NCBI GenBank assembly: GCA_937893415.1 | Contig: CALBWZ010000111.1 | Span: 1 to 7,931, forward strand | Length of the DNA: 7,931 nt | From: an uncultured Comamonadaceae bacterium | GTDB lineage: Bacteria; Pseudomonadota; Gammaproteobacteria; Burkholderiales; Burkholderiaceae_C | Direction: 5' to 3' | In this document: piece after piece, positions 1 to 7,501 of the stretch | Layout of the letters: the number at the start of each line of letters is the position of its first letter | Position numbering within the stretch: the stretch's first letter is position 1 | Made by a program: the position numbers and the translations under genes | The notes under the pieces: generated by a model | Database searches by the model: none | Seen by the model: only the letters and a program-made list of their open reading frames with translations | Told to the model about the DNA's origin: nothing

Positions 1-651
1 CCAATAGCCCAAGTACAAGTGTTCAGCGCCAACTTGGCGAGCTTGTTCTATTTGCCACAACACGCCAAATGTGCCTAAGCCAGTGGTGATATGCGCATCA
101 AAAAATGTGTAAACAGCCGACAAACCGTTGTTGAGTACATCCATGATGCACACCATTACCAAGCGGGTTGCTCGTTCTGTGGTGGCGGGTTGCCAAAATT
201 CTACAAGGCGTGTGTTGACTCGGCTCTGCAGTAAAAACTGTTTGTATTGGTCAACGCTGTCGTTGTCCATGCCGCCGCCTGCATGGCGCAGTTGTTGGTA
301 GTCTTGGTATAGCGCATAGTGCTCAGGGTCGAAGGACACTGGCAGCACGCGCACTTGCAGGTGCTGGTGCTTGTTCCAGATGCGCTTTTGGCTGCGGTTG
401 GGCTTAAACGACTGTGCCAACACTCTGACAGGCACACATGCTCGGCAGCCGTCGCAGTGGGGGCGGTATGTAAACAGGCCGCTGCGCCTAAAGCCTTGTG
501 CTATCAAGCTGGCGTAAACGTCGTCGTGTACCAAGTGGCTTGGTGTGGCCACTTGTGAACGGGCTTGCAAATTTGGCAAATAGCTGCACGGGTAGGGTGC
601 TGTGGCATACAGCTGTACGGTGTTGACAGGGAGCTCTTGTGGGTGCGTCAT
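1..651 (-). CDS. bpt: Aspartate/glutamate leucyltransferase (bacterial ATE1-like protein transferase), C-terminus cut by window edge
   Basis: This cytosolic enzyme transfers leucine from Leu-tRNA to proteins beginning with Asp or Glu, making N-degrons for the ClpS/ClpAP pathway (family knowledge). Seen: 217 codons are open to the left edge with no stop. The N-terminal ATE domain has PCSYLP with Cys22 and a cluster HCDGCRAC (Cys66, Cys69, Cys72). The C-terminal GNAT-like part shows SAVYTFFD (about 178-185), [13 protein letters not shown] (about 193-205) and YLGYW at the edge. Family members usually run about 235-250 residues, so roughly the last 20-35 are missing. The ATG at 651-649 overlaps the aat TGA as ATGA, which fixes the start and suggests translational coupling. 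The sequence does not separate leucyl- from arginyl-transferase activity; the bacterial Bpt type is favoured because of the aat linkage. Confidence 0.93.
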   Translation of the reverse strand, partial: MTHPQELPVNTVQLYATAPYPCSYLPNLQARSQVATPSHLVHDDVYASLIAQGFRRSGLFTYRPHCDGCRACVPVRVLAQSFKPNRSQKRIWNKHQHLQVRVLPVSFDPEHYALYQDYQQLRHAGGGMDNDSVDQYKQFLLQSRVNTRLVEFWQPATTERATRLVMVCIMDVLNNGLSAVYTFFDAHITTGLGTFGVLWQIEQARQVGAEHLYLGYW

Positions 652-1406
652 AACAATCGCGTGTCCAGATATTGCCAGTCCGATGTCTGAAATACCCAAG
701 TGGGAGCGGGTTGAGAGCAAGCTTGCTCCACGGTATTTAAAAATGCGCTGCGGGCAATGGGCGCGCCGCCCAAAGACGCCAAGTGCGAGGTGACTTGTTG
801 GCAGTCGATCAAAGCCACACTGTCTCTTCTGCTGAGCGCCACCAAAGCCGCCAGTGCTATTTTGGAGCCGTTGGGGGCCAGGCTGAACATGGATTCGCCA
901 AACACCATGCTGCCAATATTGATACCGTACAAACCGCCTACGCATACGCCGTCTACCCAAGCGCTGATGCAGTGGGCGTATCCAGCTTCAAACATCGCTG
1001 AGTAAGCCTGCTGCATGCTGGGGCCAATCCAAGTGCCTGCTTGGTCTTGGCGAGCCACGTCGGCGCATGTGGTGATGACGTCTGTGAAATGGGTATCTAT
1101 GTCTATGTGCACACGCTGTTCACGCAGCAAGGTTTTAAGCTGCTTGCGCAAACTGGTGTGGAGTTTGAAATCGTGCGGAGCCAATACCATGCGCGGGTCT
1201 GTAGACCACCACAAAATGGGCTCCCCTTCGCTGAACCAAGGGAAAATGCCTCGGCTGTACGCATCTACCAAGCGCGGGACGCTTAAGTCGCCACCAGCAG
1301 CCAGAAGGCCAGGGTAGGGGGCGTGTTCGGGCCACGCCTGCTGCGCGGGTGGCAGCGGCTGGTGGCTTTCTAGCCAAGGTAAGTCGAGATCTAGTACTTG
1401 CGACAT
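648..1406 (-). CDS. aat: Leucyl/phenylalanyl-tRNA--protein transferase
   Basis: This cytosolic enzyme transfers Leu or Phe from aminoacyl-tRNA to the N-terminal Arg or Lys of proteins, producing primary N-degrons read by ClpS. Seen in its 252 residues: [10 protein letters not shown] (33-42), RGIFPWF (52-58), [12 protein letters not shown] (64-75), TWIG (125-128), GGLYG (157-161), FGESMFS (169-175), DCQ (201-203) and ASLGG (210-214). Glu171, Asp201 and Gln203 match the E. coli residues Glu156, Asp186 and Gln188, which lie in the catalytic pocket. The AHSIEVW-like motif reads AHCISAW (144-150), so the usual Glu is Ser148; that Glu is not one of the three pocket residues. The ATG at 1406 gives a normal N-terminus, with only a weak AGAAG directly upstream as ribosome site. 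The stop overlaps the bpt start by 4 bases, so the two are co-transcribed. No confident promoter was seen upstream. Confidence 0.97.
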   Translation of the reverse strand: MSQVLDLDLPWLESHQPLPPAQQAWPEHAPYPGLLAAGGDLSVPRLVDAYSRGIFPWFSEGEPILWWSTDPRMVLAPHDFKLHTSLRKQLKTLLREQRVHIDIDTHFTDVITTCADVARQDQAGTWIGPSMQQAYSAMFEAGYAHCISAWVDGVCVGGLYGINIGSMVFGESMFSLAPNGSKIALAALVALSRRDSVALIDCQQVTSHLASLGGAPIARSAFLNTVEQACSQPAPTWVFQTSDWQYLDTRLL

Positions 1407-1755
1407 GCTTCTATGCTAACAAGCTACTGATAAATAGGGGTCTCTAGCAAAAATCGTTGTAATTTTGGGGCGTTTGGACGTGATCCCAAATGGCTTTTAC
1501 CGTTCATGCCGACGCTGTACCTCGCTGCACCCGCGCCAAGTTTCGATGAAGCGCAGCACAGACCAGCGGTTCGCTGTGTACCCACTGTGCACGTTATGAA
1601 TGCAGGTGTAATGCGGATTGAGTGGGCGTTCGATACCGCATGGACACTTTCAGTTACAATTTGTTGACCACTTGGTCAATAAGCCCTTCATACTTGTTGT
1701 GACCAAAAAATAGCGATCACTTTTTAACACTTTCAGCGACTTTGTCGCATTTTTT
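1407..1755. other. Divergent intergenic region between aat and the RND pump operon
   Basis: This 349-bp stretch separates two divergent transcription units and should hold the promoters of both. No regulator gene lies in it. The rightmost part carries the inverted repeat listed separately. A TACAAT hexamer at 1655-1660 resembles a -10 box but has no good -35 partner. A 53-codon plus-strand frame (1506-1667) has no family resemblance and no evident ribosome site, so it is not called. The part from 1407 to about 1640 shows nothing else I can name. Confidence 0.6.
1664..1679. promoter_or_regulatory. Perfect inverted repeat, candidate operator for the pump operon
   Basis: TTGACCACTTGGTCAA has two perfect 7-base arms, TTGACCA and TGGTCAA, around a 2-base centre. 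It lies 76 bp upstream of the adaptor start codon. A further half-site, TGACCAA, stands at 1700-1706. The left arm begins with TTGACC, which could serve as a -35 box with a poor CATACT -10 at 1689-1694 (19-base spacer), so a bound protein would block RNA polymerase. RND pump operons are commonly repressed by TetR-type or MarR-type proteins binding such palindromes; the regulator's identity is inference, since no regulator gene is visible here. Confidence 0.5.
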
Positions 1756-2850
1756 ATGCCCAGTTCATACCATTTTCGTCCGTTGGTCATTGCAGGTGTT
1801 GCGCTTCTGCTGGCCAGCTGCAGCCAGCAACAGGCCAGGCAAGCTCCTGTGCGCGCTGTGCAGTTGGTAACTGTGGCCGCTAACGCCACAGCTACCAGCG
1901 AATTCACTTACTCAGGTGAAGTCAAGGCGCAAACAGAGAGCATGCTTGGTTTCCGAGTGCCTGGTAAGCTTAAGAGCCGACTCGTAGACCTTGGTCAACG
2001 TGTTGATAAGGGCGACGAACTGGCTAGTTTGGACAACACCGATTACAACTTGTCAGCAGCGTCCGCTGGTGCGCAGCGTGATGCGGCCGCGAGCCAATTT
2101 GAGTTGGCCAAGGCTGACTTGGCGAGATTTACAGACTTGGCAGCGCAGGGCTTTATCGGCCAGGCGCAGCTGCAACGCTATCAAGTTAGCCTCAATATGG
2201 CCGCGTCCCAGCTCACCAGCGCGTCTGCTGGCGCTACCGCGCAAAACAACCAACTTGACTACACGTCGTTGCGTGCCCAATCCGCGGGTGTGATCACTGG
2301 TGTGGACGCTGACGTGGGCCAAGTGGTCAGTGCCGGTGTGGTGGTTATTCGACTGGCGCATGATGGCGCGCGTGACGTGCAGTTTGTGGTTCCCCAACAG
2401 CGTTTAAGCACTGTATCGCTGGGTCAAGTAGTTCAAGTTTCTAGCTTGGCCTTGGGTGTTAAAGCGTCAGCCAAAGTGGTTGATGTGGCTGCCAGCGCAG
2501 ATCCCATCACGCGCACGTATGTGGTGAAAGTGCGCTTGTCTGCTGATGCGCAGTGGCCTTTGGGCAGCACGGCGCTGGTGCAGTTGGTGTCAACGCAAAC
2601 GTCAACATTGGCTTCACAGCCCTCTGGTGCCAGCCTGTTGCCTAGCAACGCAGTGTGGCTAGACGGGACGGTTTCATCGGTCTGGGTTTTAAACCCTGAG
2701 TCCATGCGTGTGGTGGCAACGCCGGTGACTGTTGTTCAAGTTCTGAATGACGGCTTGCTCGTCAGCGGTCTGCAAGCAGGTCAAGAGGTTGTCAGCGCTG
2801 GTGCACACGCTCTAACGCCTGACCAGGTGGTGAAACGCTATACCTTTTAA
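1756..2850 (+). CDS. RND efflux periplasmic adaptor subunit (membrane fusion lipoprotein, HlyD/AcrA family)
   Basis: The adaptor bridges an inner-membrane RND pump to an outer-membrane channel. Seen in 364 residues: a lipoprotein signal peptide with hydrophobic core 10-20 and lipobox LASC at 19-22. Cys22 would be lipidated, and Ser at +2 does not signal inner-membrane retention. The first lipoyl half is about 55-92 (FRVPGKL at 66-72, then GQRVDKGDEL at 80-89). An Ala/Gln-rich helical hairpin follows at about 98-165. The second lipoyl half is about 166-203 (LDYTSLRA, then GVITGVDADVGQVV). A beta-barrel domain lies about 205-280 and a membrane-proximal domain about 290-360. The length is near the family norm. 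ATG 1756 is the only sensible start, because a stop lies at 1711-1713 with no start between, yet no Shine-Dalgarno is evident. The pump gene follows 130 bp later in the same direction. The substrate cannot be read from the sequence. Confidence 0.93.
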   Translation: MPSSYHFRPLVIAGVALLLASCSQQQARQAPVRAVQLVTVAANATATSEFTYSGEVKAQTESMLGFRVPGKLKSRLVDLGQRVDKGDELASLDNTDYNLSAASAGAQRDAAASQFELAKADLARFTDLAAQGFIGQAQLQRYQVSLNMAASQLTSASAGATAQNNQLDYTSLRAQSAGVITGVDADVGQVVSAGVVVIRLAHDGARDVQFVVPQQRLSTVSLGQVVQVSSLALGVKASAKVVDVAASADPITRTYVVKVRLSADAQWPLGSTALVQLVSTQTSTLASQPSGASLLPSNAVWLDGTVSSVWVLNPESMRVVATPVTVVQVLNDGLLVSGLQAGQEVVSAGAHALTPDQVVKRYTF

Positions 2851-2980
2851 CGTGCTGTTGCTTCTCGCTTGTTGCTGTTGTCTGCGTGGTGATTGCTTGT
2901 TTGCAATATGCCGCGCCGCTAATAGCTAACGTTGCAGCTTATTCGCCGGCTTAATTTGCCAATCAAGGCCTCTTGTACCT

Positions 2981-5900
2981 ATGTCGTCACCTCCTACAAA
3001 AAAAAGTTTTAGCCTGTCTGAGTGGGCGTTAAACCATGCGCCACTCACGCGCTACCTGATGGTGGTGTTGATGGTGTTTGGCATCACGTCTTATTTTCAG
3101 TTGGGCCAAGACGAGGATCCCCCGTTCACCTTCAGGGCCATGGTGGTTAGAACTTACTGGCCGGGTGCTGATGCGCAGCAAGTCGCCGAGCAAGTCACCA
3201 GCCGCATTGAGCGTACGCTGCAAGAAGTGCCTTATGCGGACAAGATTCGCAGCTACAGTAAGCCGGGTGAGTCGCAGGTCATTTTTCAGGTCAAGGATTC
3301 ATCACCTGGGTCAGAGGTTTCTAACGTGTGGTACACGGTTAGAAAAAAGATTGCCGACACCAAAGGTTCGCTACCACCAGGTGTTGTTGGCCCATTTGTT
3401 AACGACGACTTTGGCGATGTGTATGGCGTTATCTATGCTGTTCAGGCCGATGGTTTTTCGCCAGGACAAACCAAGGACTTTGCAGACACAGTCCGTGCAC
3501 AGCTGCTGCGCGTGCCAGATGTGGCCAAGGTCGCCTTGTTTGGTGTACAGGACGAAAAAATATTTATAGAGATTTCACAAGCCAAGTTGGCTCAACTGCG
3601 TTTGGATTTTTCTCAGGTATTGGCGCAAATCAACCAGCAAAATGCAGTAGAAAGTGCTGGCCGTGCGCGCGCGCAGTCCAATCCGTCAGACTTGTTTGAA
3701 GTGCGAATTGACGGCGCTTTTGAAAGCGTGGATGCGCTGAGTCAAACGCCCATACGCGGTGCCTCAGGTCAAATTTTTAAGTTGGGCGATATCGCTCAAG
3801 TGACCCGTGGTTATTCAGACCCGCCCAACGTCAAAGTTCGCCACCAAGGGGCGTCTGTGATCGGCTTGGGCGTATCAATGGCCAAGGGTGGCGACATCAT
3901 TGCGCTGGGTAAAGCGCTCAACAATGCGGTGCCAATTATCGAGCAAGGCTTGCCTATTGGCGTCAAGTTGGTGCAATTGCAAGACCAGCCTAAGACCGTT
4001 TCGGCATCTGTATCAGAGTTCATTAAGGTGCTGATTGAAGCTGTGTTGATTGTGTTGAGCGTGAGCTTTTTAGCACTAGGTTTGCACAAGGGTGGTCGCT
4101 TTGGTTGGTACGTGGATGTCCGTCCTGGCTTGGTGGTGGGCATCACCATTCCGTTGGTCTTGGCGGTGACGTTTTTGTGTATGAAATACTGGGGTATTGG
4201 TCTGCACAAAATATCTTTAGGCTCGCTGATTATTGCTTTGGGCTTGCTGGTGGACGACGCCATCATTGCTGTAGAAATGATGGTGCGCAAGATGGAACAA
4301 GGCGCAGACAAGTTTCGCGCAGCTACTTATGCCTACGAAGTGACCGCCATGCCCATGCTGACTGGCACGCTGATTACAGCCGCTGGCTTTTTACCTATTG
4401 GTATGGCGCAGTCCACAGTGGGCGAATACACATTTGCCATATTTGCAGTCACCTCCGTAGCCTTGGTGGTGAGTTGGTTGGTGTCTGTGTACTTCGTACC
4501 TTACTTGGGTACGCGAATACTGAGAGCCAAGCCACACCAGCATGTGGCCGCCGACGTTGACTTAGATGCAGACCCAGAAAAGGCAGAGGTATTTGATTCT
4601 CCTTTTTACAACTGGTTTCGCGCTGCTGTGCAGTGGTGCCTGAGCAACCGTTGGACAACCATTGCGGCTACTTTGGCTTTATTTGGAGCGGGCATAGTTG
4701 GTATGGGCCAAGTACAGCAGCAGTTCTTCCCAGACTCCAGTCGCACAGAAGTGTTGGTTGAATTATGGTTCCCAGAAGGTACGTCATTTGAAGCCAATGA
4801 AGTCTTAACCAAACAGGTCGAGGCCGTGCTGATGCAGCAGCCTGACGCAGGTCCTGTGAGTGTGTGGATTGGTTCTGGCGCACCGCGCTTTTACCTGCCA
4901 CTGGATATGGTCTTTCCGCAAAACAATGTCAGTCAATTTATTTTGGTGCCATCCAGTTTGGAAGCGCGTGAGCGACTAAGAGCTGAATTGCCCGTTTTGC
5001 TGGCGCAAGAGTTTCCGCAAGTTCGCGCCCGCATCAAGTTGTTGCCCAGCGGCCCACCTGTGCCTTATCCGGTGATGTTCCGTGTTTCAGGCGCTGACCC
5101 AACTGTGTTGCGCACTTTGGCCAACGAGGTTAAGACCTTGATGCGTTCAAACGCCAACATGCGTGGTGTCAACGACAACTGGAATGAGTCCATCAAGGTG
5201 CTGCGTTTGCAGGTCGATCAAGTCCGCGCCCGTGAGTTGGGTGTCAGTGCCCAAAGTATTGCGCAAGCCACCCGCACGCTGCTGTCTGGCAGCACCGTTG
5301 GGCAATTCCGTGACGGCGACAAACTCATAGACATTGTCTTGCGACAACCCATTGCAGAGCGCGATGGTTTGCAAGCTTTAGAAAACGCGTACTTGCCCAC
5401 AGCAACTGGACGCATGGTGCCATTGACGCAGGTGGCCAAACCCGTGTTTGATTGGGAGCCTGGCGTGCTGTGGCGCGAAGGCCGCCAATATGCTGTGACT
5501 GTGCAAGGAGACATTGCTGACGGTTTGCAAGGCGCAACGGTGACGGGACAGTTGTTGCCGGCATTGCGCGAGATTGAAGCAGCTTGGGCCGAGCGAGGCC
5601 AGGGTGATTACCGCATCAGCGTGGCTGGTGCCGTAGAAGAAAGCGCCAAGGGCACGTCATCTATTTCAGCAGGTGTGCCTATCATGCTGTTTGTGGTGTT
5701 TACTTTGCTGATGTTGCAGCTGCAAAGCTTTAGCCGCGCATTGTTGGTTTTTTTGACCGGTCCGCTTGGCATTGCTGGCGTGGCCGGCGCGCTGTTGCTG
5801 TTTGACCGGCCATTTGGATTCGTAGCGTTGCTAGGGGTGATAGCCTTGATGGGCATGATACAGCGCAACTCGGTGATTTTGATTGACCAAATTGAGCAAG

Positions 5901-6142
5901 ACAGGGCTAAGGGTGTGCCAGCGTGGGAGGCGATTGTGGAGTCTACCGTTCGACGACTGCGCCCCATTGCCTTGACCGCTGCAGCAGCGATATTGGCCAT
6001 GATTCCGCTGACTAGAAGCGTGTTCTGGGGGCCTATGGCGGTCGCCATTATGGGTGGCCTATTTGTTGCCACATTGCTCACACTGCTGGCACTGCCCGCC
6101 ATTTATGCGGTTTGGTTTAACGTGAAACGCGATACGCTTTAG
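2981..6142 (+). CDS. RND family multidrug efflux transporter, inner-membrane permease (HAE1-like)
   Basis: This is a proton-driven exporter, working as a trimer with the upstream adaptor and an outer-membrane channel. Seen in 1053 residues, the usual length: TM1 at about 21-40, then a large periplasmic loop starting EDPPFTFR and PGADAQQVAEQV. TM2-TM6 span about 346-505, and TM4 carries GLLVDDAIIAVE with Asp425-Asp426, matching the AcrB proton-relay pair Asp407/Asp408. TM7 is about 555-575, a second periplasmic loop follows, and TM8-TM12 span about 897-1045. In TM10 the AcrB AKNAILI segment reads QRNSVILI, so Arg962 stands where AcrB has Lys940. The double Asp and lack of a CusA-type TM4 pattern favour organic substrates over metals. 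Start: ATG 2981 gives a normal short cytoplasmic lead; the ribosome site is weak (AAGG at 2965-2968, 12 bases away). Substrates are unknown. Confidence 0.95.
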   Translation: MSSPPTKKSFSLSEWALNHAPLTRYLMVVLMVFGITSYFQLGQDEDPPFTFRAMVVRTYWPGADAQQVAEQVTSRIERTLQEVPYADKIRSYSKPGESQVIFQVKDSSPGSEVSNVWYTVRKKIADTKGSLPPGVVGPFVNDDFGDVYGVIYAVQADGFSPGQTKDFADTVRAQLLRVPDVAKVALFGVQDEKIFIEISQAKLAQLRLDFSQVLAQINQQNAVESAGRARAQSNPSDLFEVRIDGAFESVDALSQTPIRGASGQIFKLGDIAQVTRGYSDPPNVKVRHQGASVIGLGVSMAKGGDIIALGKALNNAVPIIEQGLPIGVKLVQLQDQPKTVSASVSEFIKVLIEAVLIVLSVSFLALGLHKGGRFGWYVDVRPGLVVGITIPLVLAVTFLCMKYWGIGLHKISLGSLIIALGLLVDDAIIAVEMMVRKMEQGADKFRAATYAYEVTAMPMLTGTLITAAGFLPIGMAQSTVGEYTFAIFAVTSVALVVSWLVSVYFVPYLGTRILRAKPHQHVAADVDLDADPEKAEVFDSPFYNWFRAAVQWCLSNRWTTIAATLALFGAGIVGMGQVQQQFFPDSSRTEVLVELWFPEGTSFEANEVLTKQVEAVLMQQPDAGPVSVWIGSGAPRFYLPLDMVFPQNNVSQFILVPSSLEARERLRAELPVLLAQEFPQVRARIKLLPSGPPVPYPVMFRVSGADPTVLRTLANEVKTLMRSNANMRGVNDNWNESIKVLRLQVDQVRARELGVSAQSIAQATRTLLSGSTVGQFRDGDKLIDIVLRQPIAERDGLQALENAYLPTATGRMVPLTQVAKPVFDWEPGVLWREGRQYAVTVQGDIADGLQGATVTGQLLPALREIEAAWAERGQGDYRISVAGAVEESAKGTSSISAGVPIMLFVVFTLLMLQLQSFSRALLVFLTGPLGIAGVAGALLLFDRPFGFVALLGVIALMGMIQRNSVILIDQIEQDRAKGVPAWEAIVESTVRRLRPIALTAAAAILAMIPLTRSVFWGPMAVAIMGGLFVATLLTLLALPAIYAVWFNVKRDTL

Positions 6143-6150
6143 TCATTTTG

Positions 6151-6187
6151 AGCCCCTATAGTTCACCAGTTTGGATGCTGTAGGGCT
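6151..6187. other. Imperfect hairpin between convergent genes
   Basis: AGCCCCTATAG at 6151-6161 pairs with CTGTAGGGCT at 6178-6187. The stem has about 10 base pairs, one bulged C and one G-T pair, around a 16-base loop. It sits in the 67-bp gap between the pump stop and the MAPEG stop. The position suits a two-way transcription end, but neither strand has a T-run after the stem, so it is not a standard Rho-independent terminator. Confidence 0.3.
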
Positions 6188-6209
6188 GTGGGGCTATGGA
6201 ACTGAGCCG

Positions 6210-6611
6210 CTAAACCGCAGCCACTACAAACAAGCCAACTACACACAGCAGTCCGCCAATCCATACCAGGCTGCGCAGGCTGGGTTTGTCGGTGATGTAG
6301 AAGTAGCCATAGGCCAAGCGTAAAGCGACAAATACCGCAGCAAGGCTGTTGATCCAAGTGGCATTGCCGCCTGTCATATGGGCAATGATGACAGCAGCAG
6401 CAAATGCGGGAAATGCCTCAAAGGCGTTGAGTTGCGCCCAGTGCGCCCGCAACTTGCGCCCAGTTTGCTGCTCTAAATAGACGCGCGGCGCATGGTTGTC
6501 AAAACGAGGAGTTTTGGGTGCGTCTGGGTCGCGCTTGCCAAACTTGGCCATGCCGGTAAAAGCGTAGGGCATGAGGGCTGTAACAAGCACACACCAAAAA
6601 GCTAATGTCAT
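6210..6611 (-). CDS. MAPEG family membrane protein
   Basis: This is a small inner-membrane protein of the MAPEG family (membrane-associated proteins in eicosanoid and glutathione metabolism). Bacterial members are mostly uncharacterised, and some have glutathione transferase or peroxidase activity. Seen in 133 residues, normal for the family: four likely membrane helices at about 3-20, 63-80, 84-104 and 112-131. The family signature RAHWAQLNAFEAFPAF is at about 55-70, and ALRLAYGYFYI at about 96-106. The loop before helix 2 is polar and basic, as in relatives where it binds glutathione. The ATG at 6611 is supported by AGGA on the minus strand (6622-6619), 7 bases upstream. It begins 25 bp after the fabI stop, so it is probably co-transcribed with fabI. 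The enzymatic role is not established by the sequence. Confidence 0.9.
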   Translation of the reverse strand: MTLAFWCVLVTALMPYAFTGMAKFGKRDPDAPKTPRFDNHAPRVYLEQQTGRKLRAHWAQLNAFEAFPAFAAAVIIAHMTGGNATWINSLAAVFVALRLAYGYFYITDKPSLRSLVWIGGLLCVVGLFVVAAV

Positions 6612-6636
6612 AAATGTTTCCTAAAAATGAAGTTAT

Positions 6637-7437
6637 TTATTCAGCGTCAGACATGCCGCCGACAACGTTGCTAAAGCCGCCGTCAACGTAGGTGATTTCG
6701 GCGGTCACGCCACCGGCCAGGTCGCTTAACAAAAAGGCCGCCACATTGCCCACGTCTTCGCTGGTTACGTTGCGACGCAGTGGCGACGTTAAGGCAACTT
6801 GCCCTAAAATTTTGCCAAAACCTTTGATGCCACTGGCTGCCAATGTTTTGATAGGGCCTGCACTGATGCCGTTGACGCGAACACCTTTGGGGCCTAGTGA
6901 CTCGGCTGTGTAGCGCACAGAGGCTTCCAAAGATGCTTTGGCCAAGCCCATGGTGTTGTAGTTGGGCAATGCACGTTCAGCGCCCAGGTAGCTGAGTGTG
7001 AGTAAAGCGGACTTTGGATTCAAGTAAGGTCTTGCTGCTTTCGCCATGGCTGGAAAGCTGTAGGCGCTGATGTCGTGTGCAATCCGAAAGCCTTCGCGGC
7101 TAAGGCCATCTAAAAAGTCACCGCCGATAGCTTCACGCGGCGCAAAACCAATGGCATGAACAAAGCCGTCAAAGCTTGGCCAGGTGGCAGACAGGTCTTT
7201 AAACAAAGACTCAATTTGCGTGTCGTCACCCACGTCACAGTCAAACACCAATGTCGAGTCAAAATCAGCTGCGAATTCTGTGATGCGGTCTTTAAAGCGT
7301 TCGCCTACGTAGCTGAACGCCAGTTCAGCGCCTTGTGCACGGCATGCCTTGGCAATGCCATACGCAATAGACCGGTTAGACAGTACACCCGTAATGAGTA
7401 ATTTTTTGCCAACTAAAAAACCTGTGCGTTCACTCAT
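6637..7437 (-). CDS. fabI: Enoyl-[acyl-carrier-protein] reductase, NADH-dependent
   Basis: FabI reduces trans-2-enoyl-ACP to acyl-ACP, the last step of each type II fatty-acid elongation cycle, in the cytosol as a tetramer. Seen in 266 residues: a Rossmann nucleotide-binding start, [17 protein letters not shown] (about 13-29), the segment [10 protein letters not shown] (91-100), and catalytic Tyr150, Tyr160 and Lys167 in the FabI Tyr-X6-Lys spacing. These match E. coli Tyr146, Tyr156 and Lys163. [14 protein letters not shown] (194-207) is the substrate-loop region, and VDGGFS (251-256) is close to the C-terminus. Length matches the family (about 260). The ATG at 7437 is fixed by a full AGGAGG on the minus strand (7448-7443), 5 bases upstream, suggesting strong translation. 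E. coli has Ser where Ala95 stands here, a mild change. FabI is the target of triclosan-type inhibitors, but resistance cannot be judged from sequence alone. Confidence 0.97.
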   Translation of the reverse strand: MSERTGFLVGKKLLITGVLSNRSIAYGIAKACRAQGAELAFSYVGERFKDRITEFAADFDSTLVFDCDVGDDTQIESLFKDLSATWPSFDGFVHAIGFAPREAIGGDFLDGLSREGFRIAHDISAYSFPAMAKAARPYLNPKSALLTLSYLGAERALPNYNTMGLAKASLEASVRYTAESLGPKGVRVNGISAGPIKTLAASGIKGFGKILGQVALTSPLRRNVTSEDVGNVAAFLLSDLAGGVTAEITYVDGGFSNVVGGMSDAE

Positions 7438-7483
7438 GAATGCCTCCTGATAATGGGTTGTAAAGCGCTACATGCATGGGTTT

Positions 7484-7501
7484 GTATCTACTACTTGATA
7501 C
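7484..7501. promoter_or_regulatory. Small inverted repeat upstream of fabI
   Basis: GTATCTACTACTTGATAC has 5-base arms GTATC and GATAC around 8 bases. Its centre is about 55 bp upstream of the fabI start codon, where a promoter or operator would be expected. No convincing -35/-10 pair could be assigned on the minus strand. The repeat is short enough to arise by chance. Confidence 0.2.

Noticed and set aside
1506..1667. 53-codon plus-strand frame in the aat/adaptor intergenic region
   Set aside because: No ribosome site, no recognisable motif, and its end runs into the operator-like repeat; likely chance.
1650..1907. 85-codon minus-strand frame over the adaptor start
   Set aside because: It is antisense to the lipoprotein signal region and low in complexity (Ala/Thr/Cys); it does not resemble a divergent regulator.
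3811..4311. 166-codon minus-strand frame inside the pump gene
   Set aside because: Antisense shadow of a clearly conserved RND coding region.
6151..6187. Rho-independent terminator between the convergent genes
   Set aside because: A hairpin can be drawn but there is no T-run on either strand, so it is listed only as a hairpin.
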